DNA of 5,303 nt from an uncultured Candidatus Saccharibacteria bacterium (lineage in GTDB: Bacteria; Patescibacteria; Saccharimonadia; Saccharimonadales; UBA6022): the NCBI GenBank assembly GCA_946479115.1, contig CAMLED010000065.1, forward strand, positions 1 through 5,303, given 5' to 3'. The translations under genes and the position numbers were made by a program. This document shows positions 1-5,232 of the stretch, piece after piece. The notes beneath the pieces are model-generated. The model was not told the origin of the DNA, did no database searches, and saw nothing but the letters and a program-made list of their open reading frames with translations. Within the stretch, counting starts at the first letter, position 1. Every line of letters starts with the position of its first letter.

Positions 1-76
1 TGTCCAACTGGCCAAACAGGCACGCCGCCAAATTGTACCACACCATCCAGGCCAGGCCGTCCTTAGGTATCTTTAG
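1..76 (+). CDS. possible 3' end of an upstream gene (unidentified)
   Basis: A + strand frame beginning at base 2 stays open for 24 codons and stops at TAG 74-76. Its peptide ends in HHPGQAVLRYL and is rich in Arg, Lys and Gln. I do not recognise it. ruvC often precedes ruvA in bacteria, but nothing here resembles the end of RuvC. Two other readings compete. A second + strand frame from base 3 stays open to a TGA at 114-116 that overlaps the ruvA ATG. A minus-strand gene could also start at GTG 23-21 behind an extended -10-like motif. The stretch is too short to decide, so this entry is tentative. Confidence 0.22.
   Translation, partial: VQLAKQARRQIVPHHPGQAVLRYL
24..40 (-). promoter_or_regulatory. 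possible divergent extended -10 promoter with leaderless GTG start
   Basis: On the minus strand, TG (40-39), one base, then TACAAT (37-32) forms an extended -10 element one mismatch from consensus. A GTG at 23-21 lies 8 nt downstream and opens a frame (MPVWPVG...) that leaves the window. The geometry matches the other start sites in this window, especially the pseudopilin promoter, which also has 8 nt between -10 and start. Only seven codons are visible, so the gene itself cannot be verified. Confidence 0.27.
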
Positions 77-97
77 CTACCGGTTGAGCGGTGACTA

Positions 98-112
98 TGT
101 CATAATAAATAT
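98..112 (+). promoter_or_regulatory. ruvA promoter, extended -10, leaderless geometry
   Basis: TG (98-99), one base, then CATAAT (101-106) matches the extended -10 pattern TGnTATAAT with one mismatch. Only six bases separate it from the ruvA ATG at 113. Transcription normally starts about 7 nt past the -10 box, so the message would begin at or next to the A of the ATG. No Shine-Dalgarno site and no convincing -35 box at 16-18 nt spacing is visible, which fits an extended -10 promoter driving a leaderless mRNA. Confidence 0.6.
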
Positions 113-688
113 ATGATTGCACATATTTCTGGGGTTGTTGCCGAAAAATTTAACTCATCCGTGATTGTTGATGTGCACGGCGTTGGCTATGAAGTAGCTG
201 TCGCGCTTGGTGATTATGAACGCGCGCTGTTGAATGAGCCAGTCAAATTTTATACGTATCACCACATCCGTGAACAGTCACAGGAACTATTTGGCTTTAC
301 GAGTCTTGCGGCCAAGAAGTTATTTGAAATGCTCATTACCGTTCAGGGTGTTGGGCCAAAAGCCGGTCTATCAATTTTGTCACTAGGCGAAAGTGAAGTT
401 GTCCGCAACGCCATCGCAAATGGTGACGTGGCATTTATTACTAAGGCAAGTGGTGTTGGTAAGCGAATTGCCGAGCGTGTCATCGTTGATTTGACTGACA
501 AAGTGGGCCTGGCGATCCGTACGAATGTTGATCCTGCTGGGTTGTCGCAGCCAGTAGCGCATACGGACGAAGCCTTAGAAGCGTTGATGGCGCTTGGGTA
601 TAGTTTGAATGATGCGACGCATGCGCTTGAGGGAATTTCATCAGACTTATCAACTGCTGAGCGAGTAACGCAGGCACTGCGCGGATAA
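113..688 (+). CDS. ruvA: Holliday junction branch migration complex subunit RuvA
   Basis: RuvA binds four-way DNA junctions as a tetramer and loads the RuvB motor for branch migration during recombinational repair in the cytoplasm. At 191 aa it has near-normal length. The N-terminal OB-fold covers about residues 1-62 (GVGYEV at 23-28, REQSQELFGF at 53-62). Two helix-hairpin-helix motifs follow: VQGVGPKAG (77-85) and ASGVGKRIAERVIVDL (112-127). After a linker, the small C-terminal RuvB-contacting domain covers about 150-191 (EALEALMALGYS). In E. coli the acidic pin is Glu55-Asp56; the equivalent here appears to be Glu54-Gln55, so one acid is lost. An in-frame TGA at 92-94 rules out a longer start, and the -10 box lies 6 nt before the ATG. 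The prenyl synthase gene follows after 7 nt, so the two are probably co-transcribed. Confidence 0.97.
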   Translation: MIAHISGVVAEKFNSSVIVDVHGVGYEVAVALGDYERALLNEPVKFYTYHHIREQSQELFGFTSLAAKKLFEMLITVQGVGPKAGLSILSLGESEVVRNAIANGDVAFITKASGVGKRIAERVIVDLTDKVGLAIRTNVDPAGLSQPVAHTDEALEALMALGYSLNDATHALEGISSDLSTAERVTQALRG

Positions 689-695
689 GTCTACC

Positions 696-1769
696 GTGAA
701 AATTTATGAAACTGGTTTAGCCGACGTTGCGAAAGCAAAAGCGTTGATTGATGATGATTTGGCTGCCTACGCTAAACAATGGCAAGAGTCGGCTGATGCC
801 GGGTCGCGCATGGCAATTGAGGCCTACTGCCAAATACTTCTTCGTGGTGGTAAACGTCTCCGCGGCGTACTAGCGATGCAAAGTTACTACGCTCATGGAG
901 GTACTGACGGTACAGTAGCACTCGGTGCGGCACGTGCGCTTGAACTAATTCAGGCATATTTACTGGTTCTTGATGACATAGCTGATCGTTCTGATACGAG
1001 GCGCGGTGGACCGTCGGCGCACCGTCTGGCAGAAACGATGTCACGAGCGGCTAATATGCACGGCGACATGACTCATTATGCAACCATGCAGGTGATGAAT
1101 GCGGCACAAAGTGCGGCTCATAAGGCTGCTCTCGAGCTACTTGCCTTACCTGTTAATGACACGGTGGCGCGTGCGTCGCTACAAAGCTTGCATCAAAATA
1201 TTGAAATTACCAGTATTGGTCAAATGAATGACATTTATAACGAGGCAACAAACGAAACCTTGGATGAATCGGCGATCGAACGAGTGCTGACACAGAAATC
1301 TGCGTACTATACTTTCATCAATCCGCTTGAGCTTGGTGCCTGTCTTGCAGGTCAAGAAGGGTTAGATCAGACAGTGAGAGACTATGCGCTGCATGCTGGC
1401 TGCGCCTTTCAAATTGCCGATGATATTATTGGGACTTTTGGTAATGAAATGACGACAGGCAAGGGTGCTAATGATGATATTCGTGAAGGTAAGATGACCT
1501 TGATTGCCCAATACGGTTTGGCCCATACTGATGACGCACGGCGAGATACACTCCGGGCCACAATGGGTAACCAACAGGCAACAGATGATGAATGTGATCA
1601 GGTGCGACAGATCTTGACCGCTAGTGGTGCCTATAGTTATGCGACCGAACGCCGTGATTGGCATGCTGATCAAGCACGCCAGGCGCTTACTGAACCCACG
1701 TCGTTTGATCCGTTATTTGGACAATTCTTAAATGAATTAGTCACCTATGTGACAACTCGTCAAGCATAG
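696..1769 (+). CDS. short-chain polyprenyl (probably geranylgeranyl-type) diphosphate synthase
   Basis: This trans-prenyltransferase of the FPP/GGPP synthase family condenses isopentenyl diphosphate with allylic diphosphates. Visible motifs, in order, are the IPP-binding GGKRLRG (51-57), the first Asp-rich motif DDIAD (93-97) followed by TRRGGPSAHR (101-110), Lys201 (QKSAYYTF), and the second Asp motif DDIIG (242-246) followed by TGKGANDDIREGKMTL (254-269). Tyr88, five residues before the first Asp, and the DDxxD motif without insertion suggest a short product of about C15-C20; that is an inference. The usual Gly-Asp around residues 134-136 of the central helices reads Asn-Ala. The length of 357 aa is normal. 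The GTG start at 696 is chosen because the next in-frame Met is residue 39 and the N-terminal helix would otherwise be lost. No strong Shine-Dalgarno site is seen. The 7-nt gap behind ruvA suggests coupled expression. Confidence 0.92.
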   Translation: MKIYETGLADVAKAKALIDDDLAAYAKQWQESADAGSRMAIEAYCQILLRGGKRLRGVLAMQSYYAHGGTDGTVALGAARALELIQAYLLVLDDIADRSDTRRGGPSAHRLAETMSRAANMHGDMTHYATMQVMNAAQSAAHKAALELLALPVNDTVARASLQSLHQNIEITSIGQMNDIYNEATNETLDESAIERVLTQKSAYYTFINPLELGACLAGQEGLDQTVRDYALHAGCAFQIADDIIGTFGNEMTTGKGANDDIREGKMTLIAQYGLAHTDDARRDTLRATMGNQQATDDECDQVRQILTASGAYSYATERRDWHADQARQALTEPTSFDPLFGQFLNELVTYVTTRQA

Positions 1770-1781
1770 GTTGCATCGATC

Positions 1782-1801
1782 TGTTATACTAAAAAGTACT
1801 T
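1782..1801 (+). promoter_or_regulatory. ruvB promoter, extended -10, near-leaderless
   Basis: TG (1782-1783), one base, then TATACT (1785-1790) forms an extended -10 element inside the 32-nt gap after the prenyl synthase gene. The ruvB ATG is 11 nt downstream, which predicts a leader of only about 4-5 nt. No Shine-Dalgarno site is present. The bases just before the ATG form a small palindrome, AAGTACTT (1794-1801). No -35 box with proper spacing is apparent. Confidence 0.6.
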
Positions 1802-2833
1802 ATGGCTGTAGAACGTATTGTTGATACAAGTGTTCACGACGAAGGTAGTGTCGATGAGCAACAAATTGAGGTTACTTTGCGGCCGCAAAGTTTTGCTGAT
1901 TATGTTGGACAAGATCGTTTAAAGCGTAACTTGAAACTGGCGATTGACGCTGCTAAAAAACGTGACGAGCCGATTGATCACGTACTGCTGTATGGGCCTC
2001 CAGGACTAGGTAAAACTACCATGGCAACGGTGATTGCTAACGAAATGGGCAAGAATATTCGTGTGACTGCTGGTCCAGCCATTGAACGCGCAGGTGATCT
2101 GGCGAGTATTCTAACCAATCTTGGTGATGGCGATATTTTGTTTATTGATGAGATTCACCGCTTATCTCGCACCGTCGAAGAAGTGCTCTATAGTGCCATG
2201 GAGGATTTTAAACTCGACATCGTTATTGGCAAAGGCCCAGCTGCTCGATCGGTTCGCCTGGATCTGCCGAAGTTTACCGTAATTGGTGCTACGACTCGGA
2301 CAGGAGCACTCGCCGCCCCGCTACGTGATCGATTTGGTTTGATTCACCGTCTAGAGTTTTATACACCGTCTGAGATTTCGCAGGTTATTACGCGTGCTGC
2401 CGATATCCTCGAAAGTAAGATCAACCCAGTATCAGCAGAAATGCTATCAACTCGAGCACGCTTAACTCCACGTATCGCCAACCGCCTCCTAAAACGTGTT
2501 CGTGATTATGCTGATGTTAATGGTGATGGCATTATCGATGCGACTATTACTAAAAGTGCGCTTGAACTACTAGAAATTGATGATTTGGGGCTCGATGCTG
2601 CCGACCGTCACTTGCTAGTGAGTATTATTGATAACTATGGCAACAATCCGGTTGGGTTAAATACGATCGCAGCACTTACTGGCGATGAGGCGACGACGAT
2701 TGAAGATTTCTATGAACCGTATCTATTACAGATTGGTTTTATTGAACGCACTCCACGTGGGCGACGTGTAACCGCTAAGGCCTATGCGCATCTGGGGCGG
2801 ACTGCACCGAAAAGTCAGCAGGACTTGCTATAA
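1802..2833 (+). CDS. ruvB: Holliday junction branch migration DNA helicase RuvB
   Basis: RuvB is the AAA+ ATPase ring that, bound to RuvA, pumps DNA through Holliday junctions. At 343 aa it is standard length. The N-terminal signature [12 protein letters not shown] lies at 26-37. Walker A is GPPGLGKT (65-72) and Walker B is [10 protein letters not shown] (113-122). Sensor 1 is GATTRTGAL (162-170). The arginine finger is probably Arg175 in LRDRFG, and the sensor 2 region [16 protein letters not shown] lies at 222-237. The C-terminal winged-helix DNA-binding domain includes [16 protein letters not shown] (281-296) and [17 protein letters not shown] (316-332). Most RuvB proteins read RGTPRIAN at sensor 2 and GGPVGL in the winged helix; here these are RLTPRIAN and NNPVGL, mild lineage-type changes that keep the catalytic residues. 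It has its own promoter, separate from ruvA. Confidence 0.98.
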   Translation: MAVERIVDTSVHDEGSVDEQQIEVTLRPQSFADYVGQDRLKRNLKLAIDAAKKRDEPIDHVLLYGPPGLGKTTMATVIANEMGKNIRVTAGPAIERAGDLASILTNLGDGDILFIDEIHRLSRTVEEVLYSAMEDFKLDIVIGKGPAARSVRLDLPKFTVIGATTRTGALAAPLRDRFGLIHRLEFYTPSEISQVITRAADILESKINPVSAEMLSTRARLTPRIANRLLKRVRDYADVNGDGIIDATITKSALELLEIDDLGLDAADRHLLVSIIDNYGNNPVGLNTIAALTGDEATTIEDFYEPYLLQIGFIERTPRGRRVTAKAYAHLGRTAPKSQQDLL

Positions 2834-2840
2834 TATAGAC
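2826..2840 (+). promoter_or_regulatory. promoter of the PH-domain gene, extended -10 overlapping the ruvB stop
   Basis: TG (2826-2827), one base, then a perfect TATAAT (2829-2834) is followed by six bases and the ATG at 2841, predicting a transcription start on the ATG itself. The ruvB stop TAA (2831-2833) lies inside the TATAAT, so the promoter is built from the last codons of ruvB. No Shine-Dalgarno site is visible between the genes. Confidence 0.68.
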
Positions 2841-3605
2841 ATGGCAGATCAAGTATCCCCACCGATTCCTCCTCAGAATCAACCATCAAATACTCCACCA
2901 CAACCGGTGGCCTATGACACGAATGGCAATCCTTTGTATGCCGCACCTCCTCAGGGTGCTGTTGCCGCAACACCACAAATTGTTCATTTGAGTCGTGCGG
3001 TAAGTCCTGAAGAGCAAGAGATTACTCCTGAAATTCAGCTCAAGCATGATCGCTCGGTTGCTGAATATCCTCATCTGAATCTTAGTAAAGCGGAGTATAT
3101 CCTAAGTGCTGTCCGTCGTCATCCGATTGGCCTTACTGTTCCGGTTGGCTTAACGGCTTTTCTGATTACTCTCATCGCTTTAGTGGTGTTTAACTATGAC
3201 ATTATTGTTGATTCACTTGGTGTTTTTGACGCTCCAGCATACGGGATTATTTTATTGGTAGGTCTACTACTAGGCATCCTGGTTCTTTTAGGCGGCTATA
3301 TTGCTATCTGGGTATATATGAATAATCGCTTCTTCTTAACTAATGAAAGTGTCATACAGGAACTACAGATGAGCTTGTTTACTCGCAAAGAGCAAACGGT
3401 GAGCCTCGCCAATATTGAAGATGCCAGCTATGATCAAAAAGGAATTATTCAGATGCTGTTTAACTACGGCTCTATCCGTCTCAGTACCGAAGGTGACGAG
3501 ACGACCTATCGTTTTAGCTATGTCGCTAATCCAAAAGAACAAATTGCCATTTTGAATAACGCCGTCGAAGCGTTTAAGAATGGCCGTCCAGTTGATCAAG
3601 ACTAA
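2841..3605 (+). CDS. two-TM membrane protein with a bacterial PH (DUF304/bPH_2-like) domain
   Basis: This is an uncharacterised envelope protein of 254 aa. Residues 1-47 are a Pro/Gln-rich, probably disordered tail containing YDTNGNPLYAAPPQ (25-38). A polar stretch (48-90) precedes two hydrophobic segments, about 98-118 and 134-158. The remainder (about 160-235), starting NNRFFLTNESVIQE, has the strand-rich pattern of bacterial PH-like domains of the YdbS/DUF304 type: a 'later-seen-by-the-membrane' NRFxLT motif, then IEDASYDQKGIIQMLFNYG, then a strand ending YRFSYVANP. The domain assignment rests on this pattern only. The start at 2841 is preferred over an upstream in-frame ATG at 2784, because the upstream codons lie inside ruvB and the perfect -10 box sits 6 nt before 2841. 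Topology with both soluble parts in the cytoplasm is inferred. No specific function can be given. Confidence 0.85.
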   Translation: MADQVSPPIPPQNQPSNTPPQPVAYDTNGNPLYAAPPQGAVAATPQIVHLSRAVSPEEQEITPEIQLKHDRSVAEYPHLNLSKAEYILSAVRRHPIGLTVPVGLTAFLITLIALVVFNYDIIVDSLGVFDAPAYGIILLVGLLLGILVLLGGYIAIWVYMNNRFFLTNESVIQELQMSLFTRKEQTVSLANIEDASYDQKGIIQMLFNYGSIRLSTEGDETTYRFSYVANPKEQIAILNNAVEAFKNGRPVDQD

Positions 3606-3608
3606 TTA
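3603..3608. other. abutting convergent stop codons (TAATTA)
   Basis: The PH gene ends with TAA at 3603-3605, and the minus-strand pseudopilin gene ends with TAA read from 3608-3606. The two stops form the palindrome TAATTA with no base between the genes. No intrinsic terminator hairpin can fit between them, so 3' ends of both transcripts must lie inside the opposing gene or overlap. Confidence 0.9.
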
Positions 3609-3992
3609 ACGGTTTGTTTTAACGTAGTCAGCTTCTTTTTCAAGATCGGCGCGTAGGCTATAGCCTTTACACTTGTCGTTGTCGCAGTTGACGCCCTCGT
3701 AGCGGTAGTTAGCATTCTTGTCGCCAAGTTTGACGCCGTTAGGATCGGTAAAGAGAGTAGGATCAACAGAGGGTAATGCCTTGTCATTAATTTCTGATGG
3801 GTAGTAGCCGTTTTTAGCAAAGAAAACTTCTTCAAGGCTATAGTACATCGCATTGATAGCAGTTTTGCGCTGATCATCGCGCTGTGTGGCGGATAGGTGA
3901 TTTTTTTGAACAAAGAGAACAACTGTTGCAACACTCAAAAAGAGAGCTACAACGATAACTTCAATAACGGTAAATCCATGTGTACGTTTCAT
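3606..3992 (-). CDS. type IV pilin-like / pseudopilin protein
   Basis: This 128-aa protein carries a class III (type IV prepilin) signal: a short basic leader MKRTHG, predicted cleavage after Gly6, then FTVIE with Glu at mature position +5. A continuous hydrophobic helix (about 7-28) would anchor and polymerise the subunit in the membrane. The rest is a small globular domain with a PulG/PilA-like ending (YSLRADLEKEADYV at 111-124). Two cysteines, Cys103 and Cys108 in NCDNDKC, could form a disulfide outside the membrane. Such proteins build pili, competence pseudopili or type II secretion pseudopili after cleavage by a prepilin peptidase. No other pilus gene is in the window, so the specific machine is unknown. 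The next in-frame Met is residue 49, so the start is secure. It is divergent from recA. Confidence 0.88.
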   Translation of the reverse strand: MKRTHGFTVIEVIVVALFLSVATVVLFVQKNHLSATQRDDQRKTAINAMYYSLEEVFFAKNGYYPSEINDKALPSVDPTLFTDPNGVKLGDKNANYRYEGVNCDNDKCKGYSLRADLEKEADYVKTNR

Positions 3993-4009
3993 TAGTTCTC
4001 ATTATAACA
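3993..4009 (-). promoter_or_regulatory. pseudopilin gene promoter, extended -10, near-leaderless
   Basis: On the minus strand, TG (4009-4008), one base, then a perfect TATAAT (4006-4001) is followed by eight bases to the ATG at 3992. The predicted transcription start is about 1-2 nt before the ATG. The eight bases GAGAACTA hold no Shine-Dalgarno match. No -35 box at normal spacing is clear. Confidence 0.65.
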
Positions 4010-4095
4010 CTTGTTGAATGAGGCTGTATGCAGAATCAATCATAAGTATTTTATTCATTGTTCTCACGGTTATGGCAAATTATTCTCTGTCGACG

Positions 4096-4101
4096 TATAA
4101 T
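4096..4101 (+). promoter_or_regulatory. recA promoter -10 box
   Basis: A perfect TATAAT lies 29 nt before the recA ATG, predicting a leader of about 23 nt. It lacks the TG extension seen at the other genes, and no good -35 hexamer is found 16-18 nt upstream. A weaker alternative pair, TTGTTC (4058-4063) and TATTCT (4081-4086) with a 17-nt spacer, could also serve. Confidence 0.55.
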
Positions 4102-4115
4102 AGTAAGTAGATTAA

Positions 4116-4124
4116 GAAGAGGGG
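4116..4124 (+). promoter_or_regulatory. recA ribosome binding site
   Basis: The purine run GAAGAGGGG contains GAGG (4119-4122), 8 nt before the ATG, a well-placed Shine-Dalgarno match. It supports the ATG at 4131 and marks recA as conventionally led, unlike the short-leader genes in this window. Confidence 0.7.
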
Positions 4125-4130
4125 ATAACT

Positions 4131-5207
4131 ATGGCGAAAAAGACTGAAAAACCAGAAATGGCCGAAAAATCAGCCACTAATGAAGGAAAATTAAAGGCCC
4201 TAGGCCTAGCGATGGATCAGATCACCAAACAATTTGGTGATGGTTCGATTCGCCGACTAGGCGACACGGCTCGTGTAGATGTTGAACTAGTATCAAGTGG
4301 CTCACTCAGTGTCGACTTGGCACTTGGTGGTGGTTATCCAAAAGGCCGCATCATCGAGATTTATGGTCCAGAAAGTTCTGGTAAGACAACACTGACACTT
4401 CATGCGATTGCAGAAGTACAGAAAAATGGTGGTACAGCGGCCTTTATCGATGCCGAGCACGCACTTGATCCAGCCTATGCTCGTCGCCTAGGTGTTGATA
4501 CTGACAACTTGTATGTTAGCCAGCCGGATAATGGTGAGCAAGCGCTTGAAATCGCTGAAACACTGGTCCGTTCAAATGCTGTTGACCTTGTTGTTGTTGA
4601 CTCTGTTGCTGCACTTGTTCCACAGGCAGAAATTGACGGCGATATGGGCGACAGCCACATGGGTCTTCAGGCTCGTTTGATGAGTCAGGCGCTTCGTAAG
4701 CTAACCGGTATTATCAATAAGAGCAAGACAACTGTTATCTTCATTAACCAGATCCGTATGAAGATTGGTGTTATGTTTGGTAACCCAGAAACCACAACTG
4801 GTGGTAATGCGCTGAAGTTCTACGCGTCAGTCCGTCTTGATATCCGCCGTACTGGCCAGATCAAAGTAGGTGAGGATATTGTCGGTAACCGGACTAAGGT
4901 CAAGGTTGTGAAGAACAAGATTGCCCCTCCTTTCCGCGTAGCTGAATTCGATATTATGTACAACGAAGGTATCTCAAAGACTGGTGACGTGCTTGACCTT
5001 GCTGTTCAGCATGGCATTGTCGGTAAAGCTGGTGCTTGGTTTGACTACAACGACGGCAAAATTGGCCAAGGTCGCGAAGCCAGCAAGGTATATCTAAAAG
5101 AGAATCCTGAAGTCTTAGCAGAGATCGAAGCCAAGGTTCGTGCCAAGGTTGCCGAAGCCGCTGGTGACGCTGCACCTGCAATGACAGCCGAAGACGAAGC
5201 AGCGTAA
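4131..5207 (+). CDS. recA: recombinase RecA
   Basis: RecA polymerises on single-stranded DNA, searches for homology and exchanges strands; in many bacteria it also triggers LexA self-cleavage. The protein is 358 aa, with a Lys-rich N-terminal extension (1-20) slightly longer than in E. coli. Visible motifs are Walker A GPESSGKT (79-86), the catalytic Glu region FIDAEHALD (105-113), and Walker [13 protein letters not shown] (151-162). Loop L1 is [20 protein letters not shown] (167-186). Loop L2 lies around [20 protein letters not shown] (206-225), followed by [15 protein letters not shown] (226-240). The C-terminal domain includes [18 protein letters not shown] (299-316) and an Ala/Glu-rich acidic tail. 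All catalytic residues are present and there is no intein. The gene ends in a tandem stop, TAA TAG (5205-5210), and recX follows, suggesting an operon. Confidence 0.99.
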   Translation: MAKKTEKPEMAEKSATNEGKLKALGLAMDQITKQFGDGSIRRLGDTARVDVELVSSGSLSVDLALGGGYPKGRIIEIYGPESSGKTTLTLHAIAEVQKNGGTAAFIDAEHALDPAYARRLGVDTDNLYVSQPDNGEQALEIAETLVRSNAVDLVVVDSVAALVPQAEIDGDMGDSHMGLQARLMSQALRKLTGIINKSKTTVIFINQIRMKIGVMFGNPETTTGGNALKFYASVRLDIRRTGQIKVGEDIVGNRTKVKVVKNKIAPPFRVAEFDIMYNEGISKTGDVLDLAVQHGIVGKAGAWFDYNDGKIGQGREASKVYLKENPEVLAEIEAKVRAKVAEAAGDAAPAMTAEDEAA

Positions 5208-5220
5208 TAGTTCGTTATAT

Positions 5221-5224
5221 AGGA
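5221..5224 (+). promoter_or_regulatory. recX ribosome binding site
   Basis: AGGA lies 8 nt before the ATG at 5233, a modest but well-spaced Shine-Dalgarno match that supports this start. There is no terminator in the 25-nt recA-recX gap, in line with co-transcription. Confidence 0.5.
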
Positions 5225-5232
5225 CTGGTTGC

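Larger units (their letters stand above)
3993..4130. promoter_or_regulatory. divergent intergenic region between pseudopilin gene and recA
   Basis: This 138-nt AT-rich gap carries outward promoters for both genes. A 6-bp inverted repeat, CTCATT (3998-4003) and AATGAG (4017-4022), flanks the pseudopilin -10 region, and GTTCTCA occurs twice in the same direction (3995-4001 and 4060-4066). Neither repeat is long enough to be significant by itself. No complete LexA site of the GAACnnnnGTTC type or the E. coli CTGT-N8-ACAG type is visible. Confidence 0.6.

Noticed and set aside
1362..1673. Minus-strand open frame inside the prenyl synthase gene
   Set aside because: It lies opposite a gene with all family motifs, has no promoter or ribosome site, and looks like a chance frame.
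1809..1822. GAACGTATTGTT near the ruvB start as a GAACnnnnGTTC-type LexA site
   Set aside because: The second half-site is mismatched, and the match lies within coding sequence after the start codon.
2784..2840. Longer N-terminus for the PH protein starting at ATG 2784
   Set aside because: The extra 19 codons lie within the conserved end of ruvB in another frame, and a perfect -10 box would fall inside the coding part. The ATG at 2841 is better.
3655..3666. 12-bp palindrome AGGCTATAGCCT followed by TTT, a possible terminator for the PH gene
   Set aside because: It has no loop and only three T's. The AGGCTATAG part recurs at 3835-3843 because both places encode Tyr-Ser-Leu in the pseudopilin.
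3602..3934. A long minus-strand reading frame overlapping the pseudopilin gene in another frame
   Set aside because: It is Leu/Thr-rich without recognisable domains, whereas the overlapping frame carries a clear prepilin signal and a promoter with correct spacing.
3995..4066. Direct repeat GTTCTCA in the divergent gap
   Set aside because: A 7-bp repeat in 138 nt is expected by chance fairly often; there is no supporting symmetry.
4475..4680. Open frames on both strands inside recA
   Set aside because: They overlap the Walker B and L1 coding region of a fully conserved recA and show no family features.
113..5207. Alternative genetic code with TGA as glycine
   Set aside because: No complete gene contains an in-frame TGA and all stop at TAA or TAG; conserved glycines use normal codons.
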